DNA of 64,000 bases, taken from Andalucia godoyi. Lineage: Eukaryota > Discoba > Jakobea > Jakobida > Andaluciidae. The translations under genes were made by a program, and so were the position numbers. The notes under the pieces are model-generated. The model ran no database searches. It worked only from the letters and a program-made list of their open reading frames with translations, and was not told the DNA's origin. The DNA is taken from the NCBI GenBank assembly GCA_009859145.1, contig VRVR01000018.1:303923-367922 (forward strand), given 5' to 3'. Positions 37,998-47,437 of the stretch are shown piece after piece (within the stretch, counting starts at the first letter, position 1; the number at the start of each line of letters is the position of its first letter).

Positions 37998-39161
37998 TCA
38001 GAATCTGGCTCGTGCCCTAATGCCACTTCCTTTGGCCTCAAAGTAGACTCCCAATACATCCGCATGCTCTTGGCAGAACACTTTGGTGTTCACAGCCATG
38101 GATGCCACACGGCAATCGTCCGGCATATCGGGGCAGCATACGGTCTGAATTGCAGCCCAGAATTCGTTGAACTGGACGATTTCCTCGTCGGAAAGGACGG
38201 CGGAGGGTGATTTCAAAAGTCTGTTTCTGAGGAACCAATTGAGACAGAGTGCCTTGCTGCATTTCCACAAGTGAACAGAGTATGCATTCATGTCGGCGCA
38301 AACATACTCCAATCCATGGTCGAACTCGGCATCCAACGAACACATTTGAGGAAACATCTCTAACGCGTCGAATCCTCTTTCAAGAGCCGCAAACACGCCA
38401 ACTTGCCCATTGCAGACTTGCTGATCCCTGTAAAACCGGTCAGCATGCGCCAGATCATGAAGCATAAACTCGAATGCATCCATCTTCTCATGAATGTACC
38501 CGTTCAACATGCGGTCTTTTTGGACCACCATGGACACAATCCGACGACCGATGCCCTGTGCTCGCAGCATCTGTAGCCCACTGGGGACCTCCTCTCCGGC
38601 ATCGAGAATCAGCGGATACGAACCTGCAATCCAGCCACAAATCACAGAATTGACAAACAGTGGCAAAGACTTGAGCTGGAAGGTCGCAAACAGCTCATAC
38701 AGAGTCACATCCATTGATTTGATGCGCGGATGCTCGAGCGACAGAACTGCGGAAGGTATTCGATTCAGAGGAGCAGATATGGACTGGCCAACTGCGCGTT
38801 CGGGCGCTGGCCGAAGACTGGAAGGCAGGACTCCACCAATCCAAAATTTTCTTCGCTTCTGCAGAAACAGCAGAATGTAACACGCAGCCATCTCGCCGTC
38901 GCTTAGGACTCTGGAATTCCACATTCTCAGTAGCACCTCCAGCTTCGGGAACAGATGCTCAGCCTCTTCTCGCAGCTCGCACGCCGGAATTGCAAGGTTC
39001 TTGTACCTTCCCTGAGGCTTCCATGTGTGCTGGTTTCGACGGACATGATCATCATGATCATCATCACCACCACCACCACGGTCACCACCACCTCCATCGT
39101 CTCCGCGTCCTGAATTCACGGATGCGGCCGCCGCTTTCTCAGGCACTGCTTCTAACAGCAT
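37998..39161 (-). CDS. Conserved-looking hypothetical protein with HDLxHADRF motif
   Basis: The 387-aa product starts with a Gly/Asp/His-rich low-complexity stretch (residues ~15-42) and continues as a mostly helical domain. The most distinctive segment is HEKMDAFEFMLHDLAHADRF (about residues 220-240), with closely spaced His, Asp and Glu that could bind metal. A Cys-containing stretch follows (CCPDMPDDC). There is no signal peptide or clear membrane helix. I do not recognise the family. It is convergent with the Josephin gene (142 bp apart). Confidence 0.8.
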   Translation of the reverse strand: MLLEAVPEKAAAASVNSGRGDDGGGGDRGGGGDDDHDDHVRRNQHTWKPQGRYKNLAIPACELREEAEHLFPKLEVLLRMWNSRVLSDGEMAACYILLFLQKRRKFWIGGVLPSSLRPAPERAVGQSISAPLNRIPSAVLSLEHPRIKSMDVTLYELFATFQLKSLPLFVNSVICGWIAGSYPLILDAGEEVPSGLQMLRAQGIGRRIVSMVVQKDRMLNGYIHEKMDAFEFMLHDLAHADRFYRDQQVCNGQVGVFAALERGFDALEMFPQMCSLDAEFDHGLEYVCADMNAYSVHLWKCSKALCLNWFLRNRLLKSPSAVLSDEEIVQFNEFWAAIQTVCCPDMPDDCRVASMAVNTKVFCQEHADVLGVYFEAKGSGIRARARF

Positions 39162-39374
39162 TCTTGTCCCATCGTTGACCGCACCTCTACAATAAAACCA
39201 AAGCAGTAAACAGTCGGCATGTCGCGTAACTCGTTGGGGCGGGCGCGTGACGAGTCCAAAACGACCAAGGAAAGGGCCGTCTTACGGCAGTTGTGCTGCG
39301 TATAGTTTTTCCCCTTCCCCTTTTTTCTTCTTTCCCGTTGGCTCTCGAGTCTCGACAGACGTGACCGGGAAACG

Positions 39375-41117
39375 CTACTCGCCGTGCCGTTGCTCCTGGA
39401 GGATGTACTCTGCAGCCCGCTCGGCAATGATAACGGTAGGATAGTTTGTGTTGCCAGAGGTAATGCGCGGCATGATGCTGGCGTCTGCGACGCGCAATCC
39501 GTCGATTCCAAAGACTTGCAATCGACTGTTGACCACCGCTTCCGGGTCTGAATCATGGCCCATTTTACACGTACCGACTGGGTGAAAAATGGTGGTACCC
39601 AGCGAGCGTGCGGCATCTAGCAGCTGTTCAGGAGTAGAAAACTCCGGACCCGGTCGAAACTCCTCGGGTTTGTACTTTGCAAGCGCTGCAGATTTCATGA
39701 TTCTTCGTGTAAATTGCAGTGCATCCACTGCAACCGTTCTGTCTTCTTCCGTTGAAAGGTAGTTTGTGGTGATCGACGGATGTGCATAAGGATCCATGGC
39801 AGGGTTTGCCAGAACCGATCCGCGGCTCGTAGGTCGCAGGTTACAGACAGACGGAGTGATCGCATCAAACGTATCGAGAGGATCCGAGAATTTGGGAAGG
39901 GAAAGAGGCTGAACGTGCCACTCAATATTGCAATATTCCTGAGACGGGTCGCTTTTCGCAAATGCACCGAGAGTCGAAGGAGGCATCGTGAGTGGGCCTT
40001 TTCTTTGTAGCAAGTACTCGAGACCCATCCGCGCTCTGGTAAGATAGTTGTGGTACAGAGTATTGAGCGTGGGAACCCCGCGGACTTTGTAGCAGGTACG
40101 AATTTGCAGATGATCCTGCAGGTTTCTCCCAACGCCGATCAAGGGCCGGGTGACCTCTTGGCCAATCTTCTCAAGGTCTTCGGGATGTCCTACTCCAGAG
40201 TGCTGAAGTACTGTCGGCGTATGAATGGCACCCGCGGCAAGAATAATTTCTTTTCTCACAGAGATTGTCGAAAATGACGAGGTGTGGCCCTTGGCAACTC
40301 GGACACCAACAGCACGGAGTCTCCCATTCGTTGCCTTGTTTTTCGCGAACACCACACGCTGGCAAGCAGTCGAGGTCTGCACTTCCAGGTTCTTTCTCGT
40401 GCGCACAGGATGCAAAAACGCATCCGCCATGGACCATCTTTTCCCATTCTTCTGATTCACATGAAAATACGCACAGCCAAAGTTGTCTCCGCGATTGAAT
40501 TCCCGTACGGACGGAATACCGCATTCGGCAGCAGCTTCTCTCCAGCGGTCCAGAATGTCCCACTGCACCCGGGGATTCTCGATTCGGAACGGACCGCCTT
40601 TGCCGTGCACCACAGCATCATTCTCGGCCTCACTGAAAGGAACGTAGTCCTCGATCCGACGAAACAGCGGAAGCAATGCGTCCCAGGACCAGTCATTCGA
40701 CCGTGTCGAGCTGGCCCAGAAATTGTAGTCCCATCGTTGGCCGCGCATCGCGATCATTGCATTGATGGACGAGCAGCCGCCCAGTACAAAGCCGCGGGCA
40801 TACGGATACAACGACCGGCCGTTCAGCCCGGGGTCCGGCACGGTTTTCATGCACCAGTCTGTTCGCGGATTTCCGATGGTGAAGAGATACCCAACTGGAA
40901 TCTTGATCCAGAAATAGTCATCGCTGGTTCCCGCCTCCAACAGAAGCACTCGGTTCTTCGGGTCTGCAGAGAGCCGATTTGCAAGGACACATCCCGCCGA
41001 ACCACCGCCAACAATCACATAGTCGTACACATTCGCAACAGTCCGTTGAAACACTTGGCGCACACCTGCGAAAACTCCGCAGCGCCCGTGATGAAATCCA
41101 GTCAGCACATTTTTCAT
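39375..41117 (-). CDS. GMC oxidoreductase, choline dehydrogenase-like
   Basis: The 580-aa product has the FAD-binding loop VIVGGGSAGCVLANRLS (about residues 34-49), the GMC signature region GGCSSINAMIAMRGQ and a C-terminal HPVGTCKMG plus ITSGNTNYPTVIIAERAAEY, which carry the active-site His and Asn/His positions. The N-terminus (MKNVLTGFHHGRCGVFAGVR) is basic and amphipathic and could target mitochondria, as for choline dehydrogenase. The family oxidises an alcohol (choline to betaine aldehyde in the closest-looking members); the substrate here is not proven. The frame opens 25 codons further upstream, but from a GTG/TTG-type start; ATG 41115-41117 is chosen. Confidence 0.93.
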   Translation of the reverse strand: MKNVLTGFHHGRCGVFAGVRQVFQRTVANVYDYVIVGGGSAGCVLANRLSADPKNRVLLLEAGTSDDYFWIKIPVGYLFTIGNPRTDWCMKTVPDPGLNGRSLYPYARGFVLGGCSSINAMIAMRGQRWDYNFWASSTRSNDWSWDALLPLFRRIEDYVPFSEAENDAVVHGKGGPFRIENPRVQWDILDRWREAAAECGIPSVREFNRGDNFGCAYFHVNQKNGKRWSMADAFLHPVRTRKNLEVQTSTACQRVVFAKNKATNGRLRAVGVRVAKGHTSSFSTISVRKEIILAAGAIHTPTVLQHSGVGHPEDLEKIGQEVTRPLIGVGRNLQDHLQIRTCYKVRGVPTLNTLYHNYLTRARMGLEYLLQRKGPLTMPPSTLGAFAKSDPSQEYCNIEWHVQPLSLPKFSDPLDTFDAITPSVCNLRPTSRGSVLANPAMDPYAHPSITTNYLSTEEDRTVAVDALQFTRRIMKSAALAKYKPEEFRPGPEFSTPEQLLDAARSLGTTIFHPVGTCKMGHDSDPEAVVNSRLQVFGIDGLRVADASIMPRITSGNTNYPTVIIAERAAEYILQEQRHGE

Positions 41118-41482
41118 CCTCCTTGCTCCCTTTTGGAGTCGTGCCTCGTGCCGACTTTTTCTTCTTCTTCCTTTCCAAACAAAAAAAAACAAAAAAAAAC
41201 AACAAACGTCGACTAGCGTATTAGCGTGTTTATGATAAGATCTCGTGCTGCTCGTAAGTCATGACATGCAGCCATCTTCCTTTTGTGACCAAACGCGCAT
41301 GTACAGTGAGTGCATTGTTGCCAGACTGCTCTGGAGTGCGGACGGATGGCAGCCTTTTTCACGACAGCATTACCGGTATGACGAATTCTGCAAGCACATA
41401 GCGGCACATGCGGGGCGTGTATGAATGCAGGACAGCGGGGCGGGGGGGAGAAAGGGAGGTGGGGTGCTGGGAAGTTCAGCCC
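41118..41482. other. Intergenic region
   Basis: About 365 bp between the GMC gene leader and the 3' end of ATG101. It includes an AC-repeat-like A-rich stretch (41175-41205) in the GMC leader and a G-rich stretch near 41440-41465. No gene is seen. Confidence 0.4.
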
Positions 41483-42136
41483 CTAGCTGGCTCCAGCGGA
41501 ACCGCGAACCAGTCGTCGAAAGAACGACATGTCAGACGACGCGGTCTGGGTCTGAGCGAGCATCTGTTCGATACCGGGCATTGTAATGTCAAATGGATAC
41601 GACGCGCCCTTTTCGTCTTCCACAACCGTGATAGGAGGCAGATGGTCCTTCTTTGCATCTGCCAGTTTGACGACTTCCAGCATGCGCTTGACAACGAGTC
41701 CGTGGATCGACGAGGATGCCGATCCACTGAGTGCGGATCCCTGCAGCGTCCCACCTGCCGCAGTTCCATGAACCAGTTGGATGGGCACGATCCACTGTTC
41801 AAACACAACCCGCTCCTCGGACTTTCCAAATAGCCCCTTTCGAACATGGCGCTCGTAAAACGTCACGTGGATCTGAACATGTTCCGGCATATTTGCGGTG
41901 GTTTCCAGAGCCTTGTTGAACAGATTCAGCTTTTCTTCCACGATCGCATCCAGTTCCGGATCGTCGTTTTGGACAAACGTCACTCCAGGCAGAGACTCGG
42001 GCTCCATCTCTCGAGGCTTCACGATGCCCACGGCCCGTTGAAACAAGATGGTGTGCAACAAACACCGAAGCACATCGCAAAACAGCGATTTCGGAACTCC
42101 AGTCACATCCAACGTGAACACTTGGTGCGACGACAT
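41483..42136 (-). CDS. ATG101: Autophagy-related protein 101 (HORMA domain)
   Basis: The 217-aa product matches ATG101: an N-terminal VFTLDVTGVPKS strand, LRCLLHTILFQRAVG, a VTFYERHVRKGLFG segment, WIVPIQLVHG, DHLPPITVVEDEKG and a C-terminal FFRRLVRGS. ATG101 is a HORMA protein that pairs with ATG13 in the ULK1/ATG1 kinase complex to start autophagy; it is present in most eukaryotes but not in budding yeast. A Gly/Ser/Ala-rich insert of about 20 residues lies after LVHG. The ORF runs upstream through a CA-repeat region, but ATG 42134-42136 is the only sensible start. It is divergent from the next gene. Confidence 0.82.
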   Translation of the reverse strand: MSSHQVFTLDVTGVPKSLFCDVLRCLLHTILFQRAVGIVKPREMEPESLPGVTFVQNDDPELDAIVEEKLNLFNKALETTANMPEHVQIHVTFYERHVRKGLFGKSEERVVFEQWIVPIQLVHGTAAGGTLQGSALSGSASSSIHGLVVKRMLEVVKLADAKKDHLPPITVVEDEKGASYPFDITMPGIEQMLAQTQTASSDMSFFRRLVRGSAGAS

Positions 42137-42565
42137 TGTGCACCAGTAAGAGAATGTGTATATGCGTATGCGCGTGTGTGTATGTGTATGTGTGTATGTG
42201 TATGTGTGTGTGTGCGTGTACGTGTGTACGTGTGCACGTGTCGAGTGGTCGATCGGCCCCATCAGGAAAAGCATTGGGCCAAACGAGAGTGAAAGATTCG
42301 GATTCGCAAAGCTCCCCTTGTTCAGACTTGAGCCTTGGAAGTTGAGACTAACAGAAAGAAGAAACCTCTGTTGGAAAGAACGCAAACTTGACTCAACTTG
42401 AGGCACCTTGTTTCCGGGTGTCCTGAGAACACTGCGTGGGTCACGCGCCCTGCGATATGCCGTGTACTGATTGTTTGGAAAAGTTGGAATAAATCAAGGT
42501 AAGATTCAGAAAGGCACTTCGCACGAAAGCAATAGGAGGAGGCGGCGTACGGTGATGATTTCATA
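42137..42565. promoter_or_regulatory. Bidirectional promoter region between ATG101 and the 581-aa gene
   Basis: This divergent gap of about 430 bp has a TG/TATG-rich run at about 42170-42240 on the ATG101 side. No other structure is obvious. Promoter use is inferred. Confidence 0.4.
42170..42240. repeat. Imperfect TG/TATG microsatellite
   Basis: Alternating TG, TATG and TACG units extend for about 70 bp just upstream of the ATG101 start. Confidence 0.85.
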
Positions 42566-44311
42566 ATGTCGGGCCCGACGCAGCGATTTCGCACCTTGTT
42601 TGACGAAGTGTTCTTCAACGGATCTCATCCGTTACTGAACGAGCTCCTGCTACAGCCATTTGACGGACGATATGTGCGACGGACGGTGTCGGCCAGCATA
42701 GCCAGGATCACCGCTGCTGCCACTTCCACTTCCACTTCCAATTCCACAGCCGCTGCTGCTGCTGCTGCTGCTGGTGGAGGGGGAGGGGGAGGAGGGGGTA
42801 GCCATACGGAGAGGATGATGCACTCCATGCTAATGTCCGTGCTGACGGATGAAAATGTAGTCCGCAAGCACAATGCAATTCGGCTAATCTCTGCGATTGT
42901 GTTTTTGCTGCAGGAATCGTCGTTCGAGTCTCTAGCGCGCGTGATTGCCGCACACCATATGCCCGAGTACTTTCGGAAGCTGATTGATGTCTTGGTGAAC
43001 AAGACGGTCGATGAGGAAAATGGCTCTGCGCTGGTGTTGAAGAGCTTGGCGCTTCTTTGCACCGTCGAATGCGCGAGAATTACTGTCGAGCAGCAGCCGT
43101 CGCTTCAATTCCTGTCCAGTCGCCCCCTCGGAAGACTCGAAGTCCATCTGTTTCTCATGTTCTGCGCGTCATGTCCTTCCGTTATTCCACGATATAACAC
43201 GGGCACCATGCACCGGTTCCTTGCTCGCGAGTGGGAATACTTTTTGGAAGTCGAAGAAGAAAACAGGCAGCACGGTGACCTGGCGTCTCCCACGCCGCGA
43301 GTGCCGGATTCTCCTGGTGATCAGCCTGCGGCGTCATCTACTTTTAGTGTCGAGGAGGAGCCGTGGTACTATTTCTCTACCTGGCCACGATGGCTGAACT
43401 TTATGAGCCAGAAGAAGGCTCCAATCAAGGAAAAGACTCCTGTGGCGGCCGGCAAAGAAGTGGTGAATCCAGCACCGTCGTTGGTTGTGATGTATCATCT
43501 TCCACCGCTAGTGGCCCCCGAGTTGTTGAGTGCTTTCGAGAGTGTGGTCTCCGAGCTCTTTGTTTCTTCGCAGCTGTCCTCCATGATGGCGCTCTGTAAG
43601 CTCGCCCTTCACTTGGTCCGACTGCTGATTGACAGCAAGCACATTCTTCCATCCTACTTGTGGACCATATTCGATGTTTGGAAGAACTTGGCCTCCAGAC
43701 AATTGCTTCCCTCTTCGGATCTTGAGCCGATGCGACTCACAATTTGCATCTTCCACCAATTCTTCCTTTCTCCGTCCTTGTTCTCAAAACTTGAACACAC
43801 ATCTCCGCTATCAATGATTACCAGCCTGGTTGCATTCTCTGAAAAGTGCCTTGCTGCGGAGCTGGATGCCGAGTCGCAGTGGCTGGTCCAGCTTGACATT
43901 GTCGCTGCACTCTCTGCGTTCTCCGTGTATGGCGGGCGCATCTTTTCCCGTCCAATGCATGAGGAGGGTTTGGTCGCTATCGCCAAGAAAGGGCTGCATA
44001 TTCGAACGGTGTACTTGAGACTCGAAGCAATCCATGCGAATCGGATCGAGGCTCTAGAGCGCGTGTTCTATATACTTTTCAACATGGAGAAGCACTTCGT
44101 TGGGCCGTCTGGAGCGAAGAGTTTGCTCAAGCTGCACGACGATCGCATTGCCACAGAGATTATTGCACCGCGCTATGAAGGCTGGCTCAAAGATCATCAC
44201 GTGGTTCCTCATGGCATTGGGGGAGTGTGGTCCATGCCCAACCCGTTTCGAGCGGTTCCTTCGCTGTGCAGACAGTTAACACCCTTGAAAGCGGTGCTGG
44301 ATGTGCTCTAG
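42566..44311 (+). CDS. Unrecognised 581-aa helical-repeat protein
   Basis: The product begins MSGPTQRFRTLFDEVFF, then has a low-complexity insert (residues ~50-80: Thr/Ser, seven or more Ala, nine Gly) coded by triplet repeats. The rest looks like an armadillo/HEAT-type helical array (for example MHSMLMSVLTDENVVRKHNA and LARVIAAHHMPEYFRKLIDVL), with an acidic Pro-rich loop around 235-260. No signal peptide or clear membrane segment is seen. The family is not recognised. The convergent neighbour is PA2G4. Confidence 0.8.
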   Translation: MSGPTQRFRTLFDEVFFNGSHPLLNELLLQPFDGRYVRRTVSASIARITAAATSTSTSNSTAAAAAAAAGGGGGGGGGSHTERMMHSMLMSVLTDENVVRKHNAIRLISAIVFLLQESSFESLARVIAAHHMPEYFRKLIDVLVNKTVDEENGSALVLKSLALLCTVECARITVEQQPSLQFLSSRPLGRLEVHLFLMFCASCPSVIPRYNTGTMHRFLAREWEYFLEVEEENRQHGDLASPTPRVPDSPGDQPAASSTFSVEEEPWYYFSTWPRWLNFMSQKKAPIKEKTPVAAGKEVVNPAPSLVVMYHLPPLVAPELLSAFESVVSELFVSSQLSSMMALCKLALHLVRLLIDSKHILPSYLWTIFDVWKNLASRQLLPSSDLEPMRLTICIFHQFFLSPSLFSKLEHTSPLSMITSLVAFSEKCLAAELDAESQWLVQLDIVAALSAFSVYGGRIFSRPMHEEGLVAIAKKGLHIRTVYLRLEAIHANRIEALERVFYILFNMEKHFVGPSGAKSLLKLHDDRIATEIIAPRYEGWLKDHHVVPHGIGGVWSMPNPFRAVPSLCRQLTPLKAVLDVL

Positions 44312-44678
44312 CGAGTGGTTTCTGATGTCAAGACTGCCAGTCGCGGGACCTTGCGAGACCCGTTCACAGTAACCAGCTGCGCTTTCGCGCGGTGTTTTCG
44401 AACCTGATATGTGGTGGTGACCTTGTCTTTTTACTACGTGAATGAGCGTGTCCCGCGTGGTCCATTGGTGTGATCATCTTTTTTAAATTTAATTTAATTT
44501 TTTGTTGGTTTGTTTTGTTTTCAGCAAAGGCATGTGTTTTCGGATTCTGCAGTTTGGGTAGTTTGTTATTATGCATTCTGTATACGCAATTTTGATTCAT
44601 TACTTTTTTATTACTTCACACACACACACACACTCGCACACGCATGTCTACTATTTTCTCTCCCCTCCTTGAAATTGA
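44312..44678. other. Intergenic region between convergent genes
   Basis: About 370 bp with T/A-rich stretches (44480-44520) and a short CA run (44616-44632). It probably holds the 3' ends of both neighbours; no gene is seen. Confidence 0.45.
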
Positions 44679-45809
44679 CTACTGGTCCGCCTTCGCCTTC
44701 TTCTTCGACTTCTTGTCAGCAAAGGCTGCGGCAAGGAGATCCTTGAGCTCATCTGACGGCGGGCTTGCAAGAATATCCTTGCTGGGCTTGGTGGGGAACG
44801 TGCTGAAATCAACGGAGAGGCCGGTGACACGAGATGTTCCGGACGGCAACAAAAGAACTGTTGTCTTGAACTGCGCAACAAACTCGCCTGGCTTCTCAGT
44901 CAAAACAGGGTACGCATGCACAAGTTGGTGCTCCACAATCTCCTTCATTCCGAGGCGCGACTTGGCATCAGGGAAGTATCGGACTGCGAACGGGAATGTC
45001 GGGTACTCCGCGTTGATTTCCGAGAAGAGGGCTCTGGACGCCTTCAGCTTAAGATCATAGTTGTTCTCCACTGCGCGCTTGTAGATGGTGGTGCGTGATT
45101 CCGTTTGCTTGAGCTTTCCGTCTCCGGTGGTATAGACAACATCAATGGAATACACTTCGTTGTTCTCGAATGTAACCTCGTCAACCTTTTGGTCGATCGA
45201 CGGACGAGCAAGAATCGTCTTGTTTCCGTCAATGATGTACTGCTTCATTTGGTGCGACAACACTCCTTCTGCGACCTGGACACCATAGAAGGTTGCAACT
45301 TCCTGGATGACTTTGGCAACATCTGAGTTGGTGCGTCCGGCACGAGTTGCTTCTGCAGCAGCAAGCGAGCCGTAGTAGGCAGCCGCAAGAACATCGACGG
45401 CCTTCTGGGGAACTGAATCTCCAGCAAGAATGACAGTGTGTGCTGCAGCGGCAACATATCCGTCAATGTGGCATGCCATGTCAATCTTGACGAGGTCTCC
45501 TGCACGCAAAACCGTGGACTCCTCCTTCAATGGAGAGAAGTGACCGGCAATGTTGTTGACTGAAATCGAGGTGGGAAACGCGACACCCTTCAGAATCTTA
45601 CCCTTGTTGTAGCACCCCTTCAGCTTCTCGTTCAGAAATCCATCTCCAGCTTCGCAGATCTCGAAAACGTTCTGTCCAGCGGCGACAGACTTGACAACCT
45701 GGCCAAGTGCATAGTTGACAATTTCGCATGCAGTCTTGTACTTTGTCGTGACGGCAGGATCGCGCAAATCCGCAATCTTCTCCTCGTCAACTTGCATGGG
45801 ATCAGACAT
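44679..45809 (-). CDS. PA2G4: Proliferation-associated protein 2G4 (EBP1), methionine-aminopeptidase fold
   Basis: The 376-aa product has the pita-bread fold landmarks FPTSISVNNIAGHFSP, LVKIDMACHIDGYVAAAAHT, GRTNSDVAKVIQEVA and NEVYSIDVVYTTGDGK, and ends in a Lys-rich tail (KKSKKKAKADQ). This is the PA2G4/EBP1 family, which resembles type II methionine aminopeptidase but lacks aminopeptidase activity; it binds ribosomes at the tunnel exit and nuclear RNA complexes. The Lys-rich tail is typical. It starts at ATG 45807-45809. Length and motifs match the family; identification is secure. Confidence 0.95.
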   Translation of the reverse strand: MSDPMQVDEEKIADLRDPAVTTKYKTACEIVNYALGQVVKSVAAGQNVFEICEAGDGFLNEKLKGCYNKGKILKGVAFPTSISVNNIAGHFSPLKEESTVLRAGDLVKIDMACHIDGYVAAAAHTVILAGDSVPQKAVDVLAAAYYGSLAAAEATRAGRTNSDVAKVIQEVATFYGVQVAEGVLSHQMKQYIIDGNKTILARPSIDQKVDEVTFENNEVYSIDVVYTTGDGKLKQTESRTTIYKRAVENNYDLKLKASRALFSEINAEYPTFPFAVRYFPDAKSRLGMKEIVEHQLVHAYPVLTEKPGEFVAQFKTTVLLLPSGTSRVTGLSVDFSTFPTKPSKDILASPPSDELKDLLAAAFADKKSKKKAKADQ

Positions 45810-46703
45810 TTTCCTCTTTCCACTCCGAAACTGAATTTAAAAGAATAAAGAAACGGAACTTCATAAAGTATTCGTGCAGACACGGTTGTGGGAAAGCGTG
45901 TTGTTTCTTTCCTTTTCTTCGGGTTGCGCATTCGGCAGTAGAACTCAATTGGAAGAGCTGATTAATCAGGGAGCGTCAAATCGCGTTTGTGCGTGCGTGT
46001 CAAAAGGGTTTTTGTATTTTGTCCAGGGTTTTTTCCAACTCTCCGTCTGCTTCACGCAGAGAGAGAGAGAGAGAGAGGAACACCCACAAGTTCAGAATCA
46101 CTGAGATCTGCACGCATTGAAAAGCGATTTTCGCCTTCATTGTGTTTTTGGGACGTAGGTATCCCACTCGTGCCGAGTGGTTATCGTCAGCTCTTTGGAA
46201 GCACCGCACCAAAAACCCTCTACGGTGTCCAGTTCTCAGCTTCAGCGTCCGAGATCGAGCGCCCGGACGGGTGGACTGGGGCGAGTCGAGGTCGCTTCGG
46301 CTGACTTCCTCTCCTTTCGTCTCCCTCCTCGTGCCCACGTATATTTCAGATCCTGACCGCGCAGTTCGCGACTATGTCGAGGTTATGCGGGGGAGAAACC
46401 ATACGTGTGTCAGCTTTTCTTTTTTCCCCTCCCGCACCCTGTCACCGCTGGCACGAAAGATCGGTTGGCCACACAGAAACTTTCGCGTCTCTTCCTGCTG
46501 GCGGCGGGTGAGGAGGGGGCAACTGTTGCCCGATTGTTTCTTTCGTCGTTTCTTCTCTCGCCAACAGAGGCATTACGCCCTCCTCAGAACAAACATATCA
46601 AAAAGAACTCCCCGATCCGATGGAATGAACCAGAGCTGTCGTAGGGACCGCGCCTTTTTGGAGGGGAGGAGTGTGTGCGTGTGTGTTAACACCCCTGAAC
46701 CGC
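45810..46703. other. Intergenic region upstream of PA2G4 and before repeat copy 2
   Basis: About 890 bp with a GA run (46062-46077), pyrimidine-rich stretches near 46410-46440 and no recognisable gene. A 199-codon plus-strand frame (46142-46741) runs into the repeat and has no domain. Confidence 0.45.
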
Positions 46704-47307
46704 GCCTACATTATGCACTGAACATGCATATCTACGAATAGACATGCATATTCAGTCTTGCATCCCGTTGCCGGGAAGGGGATAGGCCCCCAACACGCCT
46801 CTCGGCGTTCTTCAGATAAATGTCCCGCGCTCCGTTCCCAATCTCGATCAATCTGCGAGCTACTTTCTCAGCGTGACACGTTGTTCCTGAGAAGGGTGCA
46901 TTTCGATTCTGACGGCCCTTGCAGCAGGCGCTTTCGTGTCCTCAGTTGCAGCGATTGATGCAGCTGGAGACACGAGAGGAAGAGGCGGCAGGCGTAGTGA
47001 CACGTGGTCTCTTAGGAGGTCTGCGGGACCTAGGAGGCCCTGCATCGAGCGGCGTAGGCATAGGCGAATGCGTCATCCCAGCGCACTCACGCCCATATTT
47101 GAATAAAATGTGAAACCGGCGAATGATAGAATAGATGGCTATGGATGCTGCGCTAAAGAGTGTCGAAAATGCAGAGCCTGTGTCGCAGGCTGAATTCTGG
47201 CCGAGCGTGCGTAAGCACGAATGCCAGTGAAGCAAACGTGCTAGTGTCGGCCAGTATTTTGACCGTGTCTGTTTATGGACACAATGACATGTTACTATTC
47301 AGCAGTT
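46704..47307 (+). repeat. Dispersed repeat, copy 2 (~600 bp)
   Basis: This is the second copy of the element at 33873-34410, in the same orientation. It carries about 78 bp near 47094-47172 that copy 1 lacks. Both ends of the similarity are sharp: the left starts at GCCTACATTAT and the right fades after TTTATG and an ATTCA stretch. It lies directly upstream of the PH-TPR gene, so it may contribute to that promoter. Confidence 0.85.
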
Positions 47308-47437
47308 GCAGTATCATTGTGCGAACTGTAAGACCTTTGCTTTCTCTTGTTTCCGATTGGAGAACAAGAATTCCGGAAGAAAACCGTGGATACTTTGTGT
47401 GCATGTGCATGTGCGTGTGCGTGTTTTTTAATTAACG

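Noticed and set aside
46142-46741. 199-codon plus-strand frame
   Set aside because: Runs into the dispersed repeat, is Arg/Ser-rich and has no domain.
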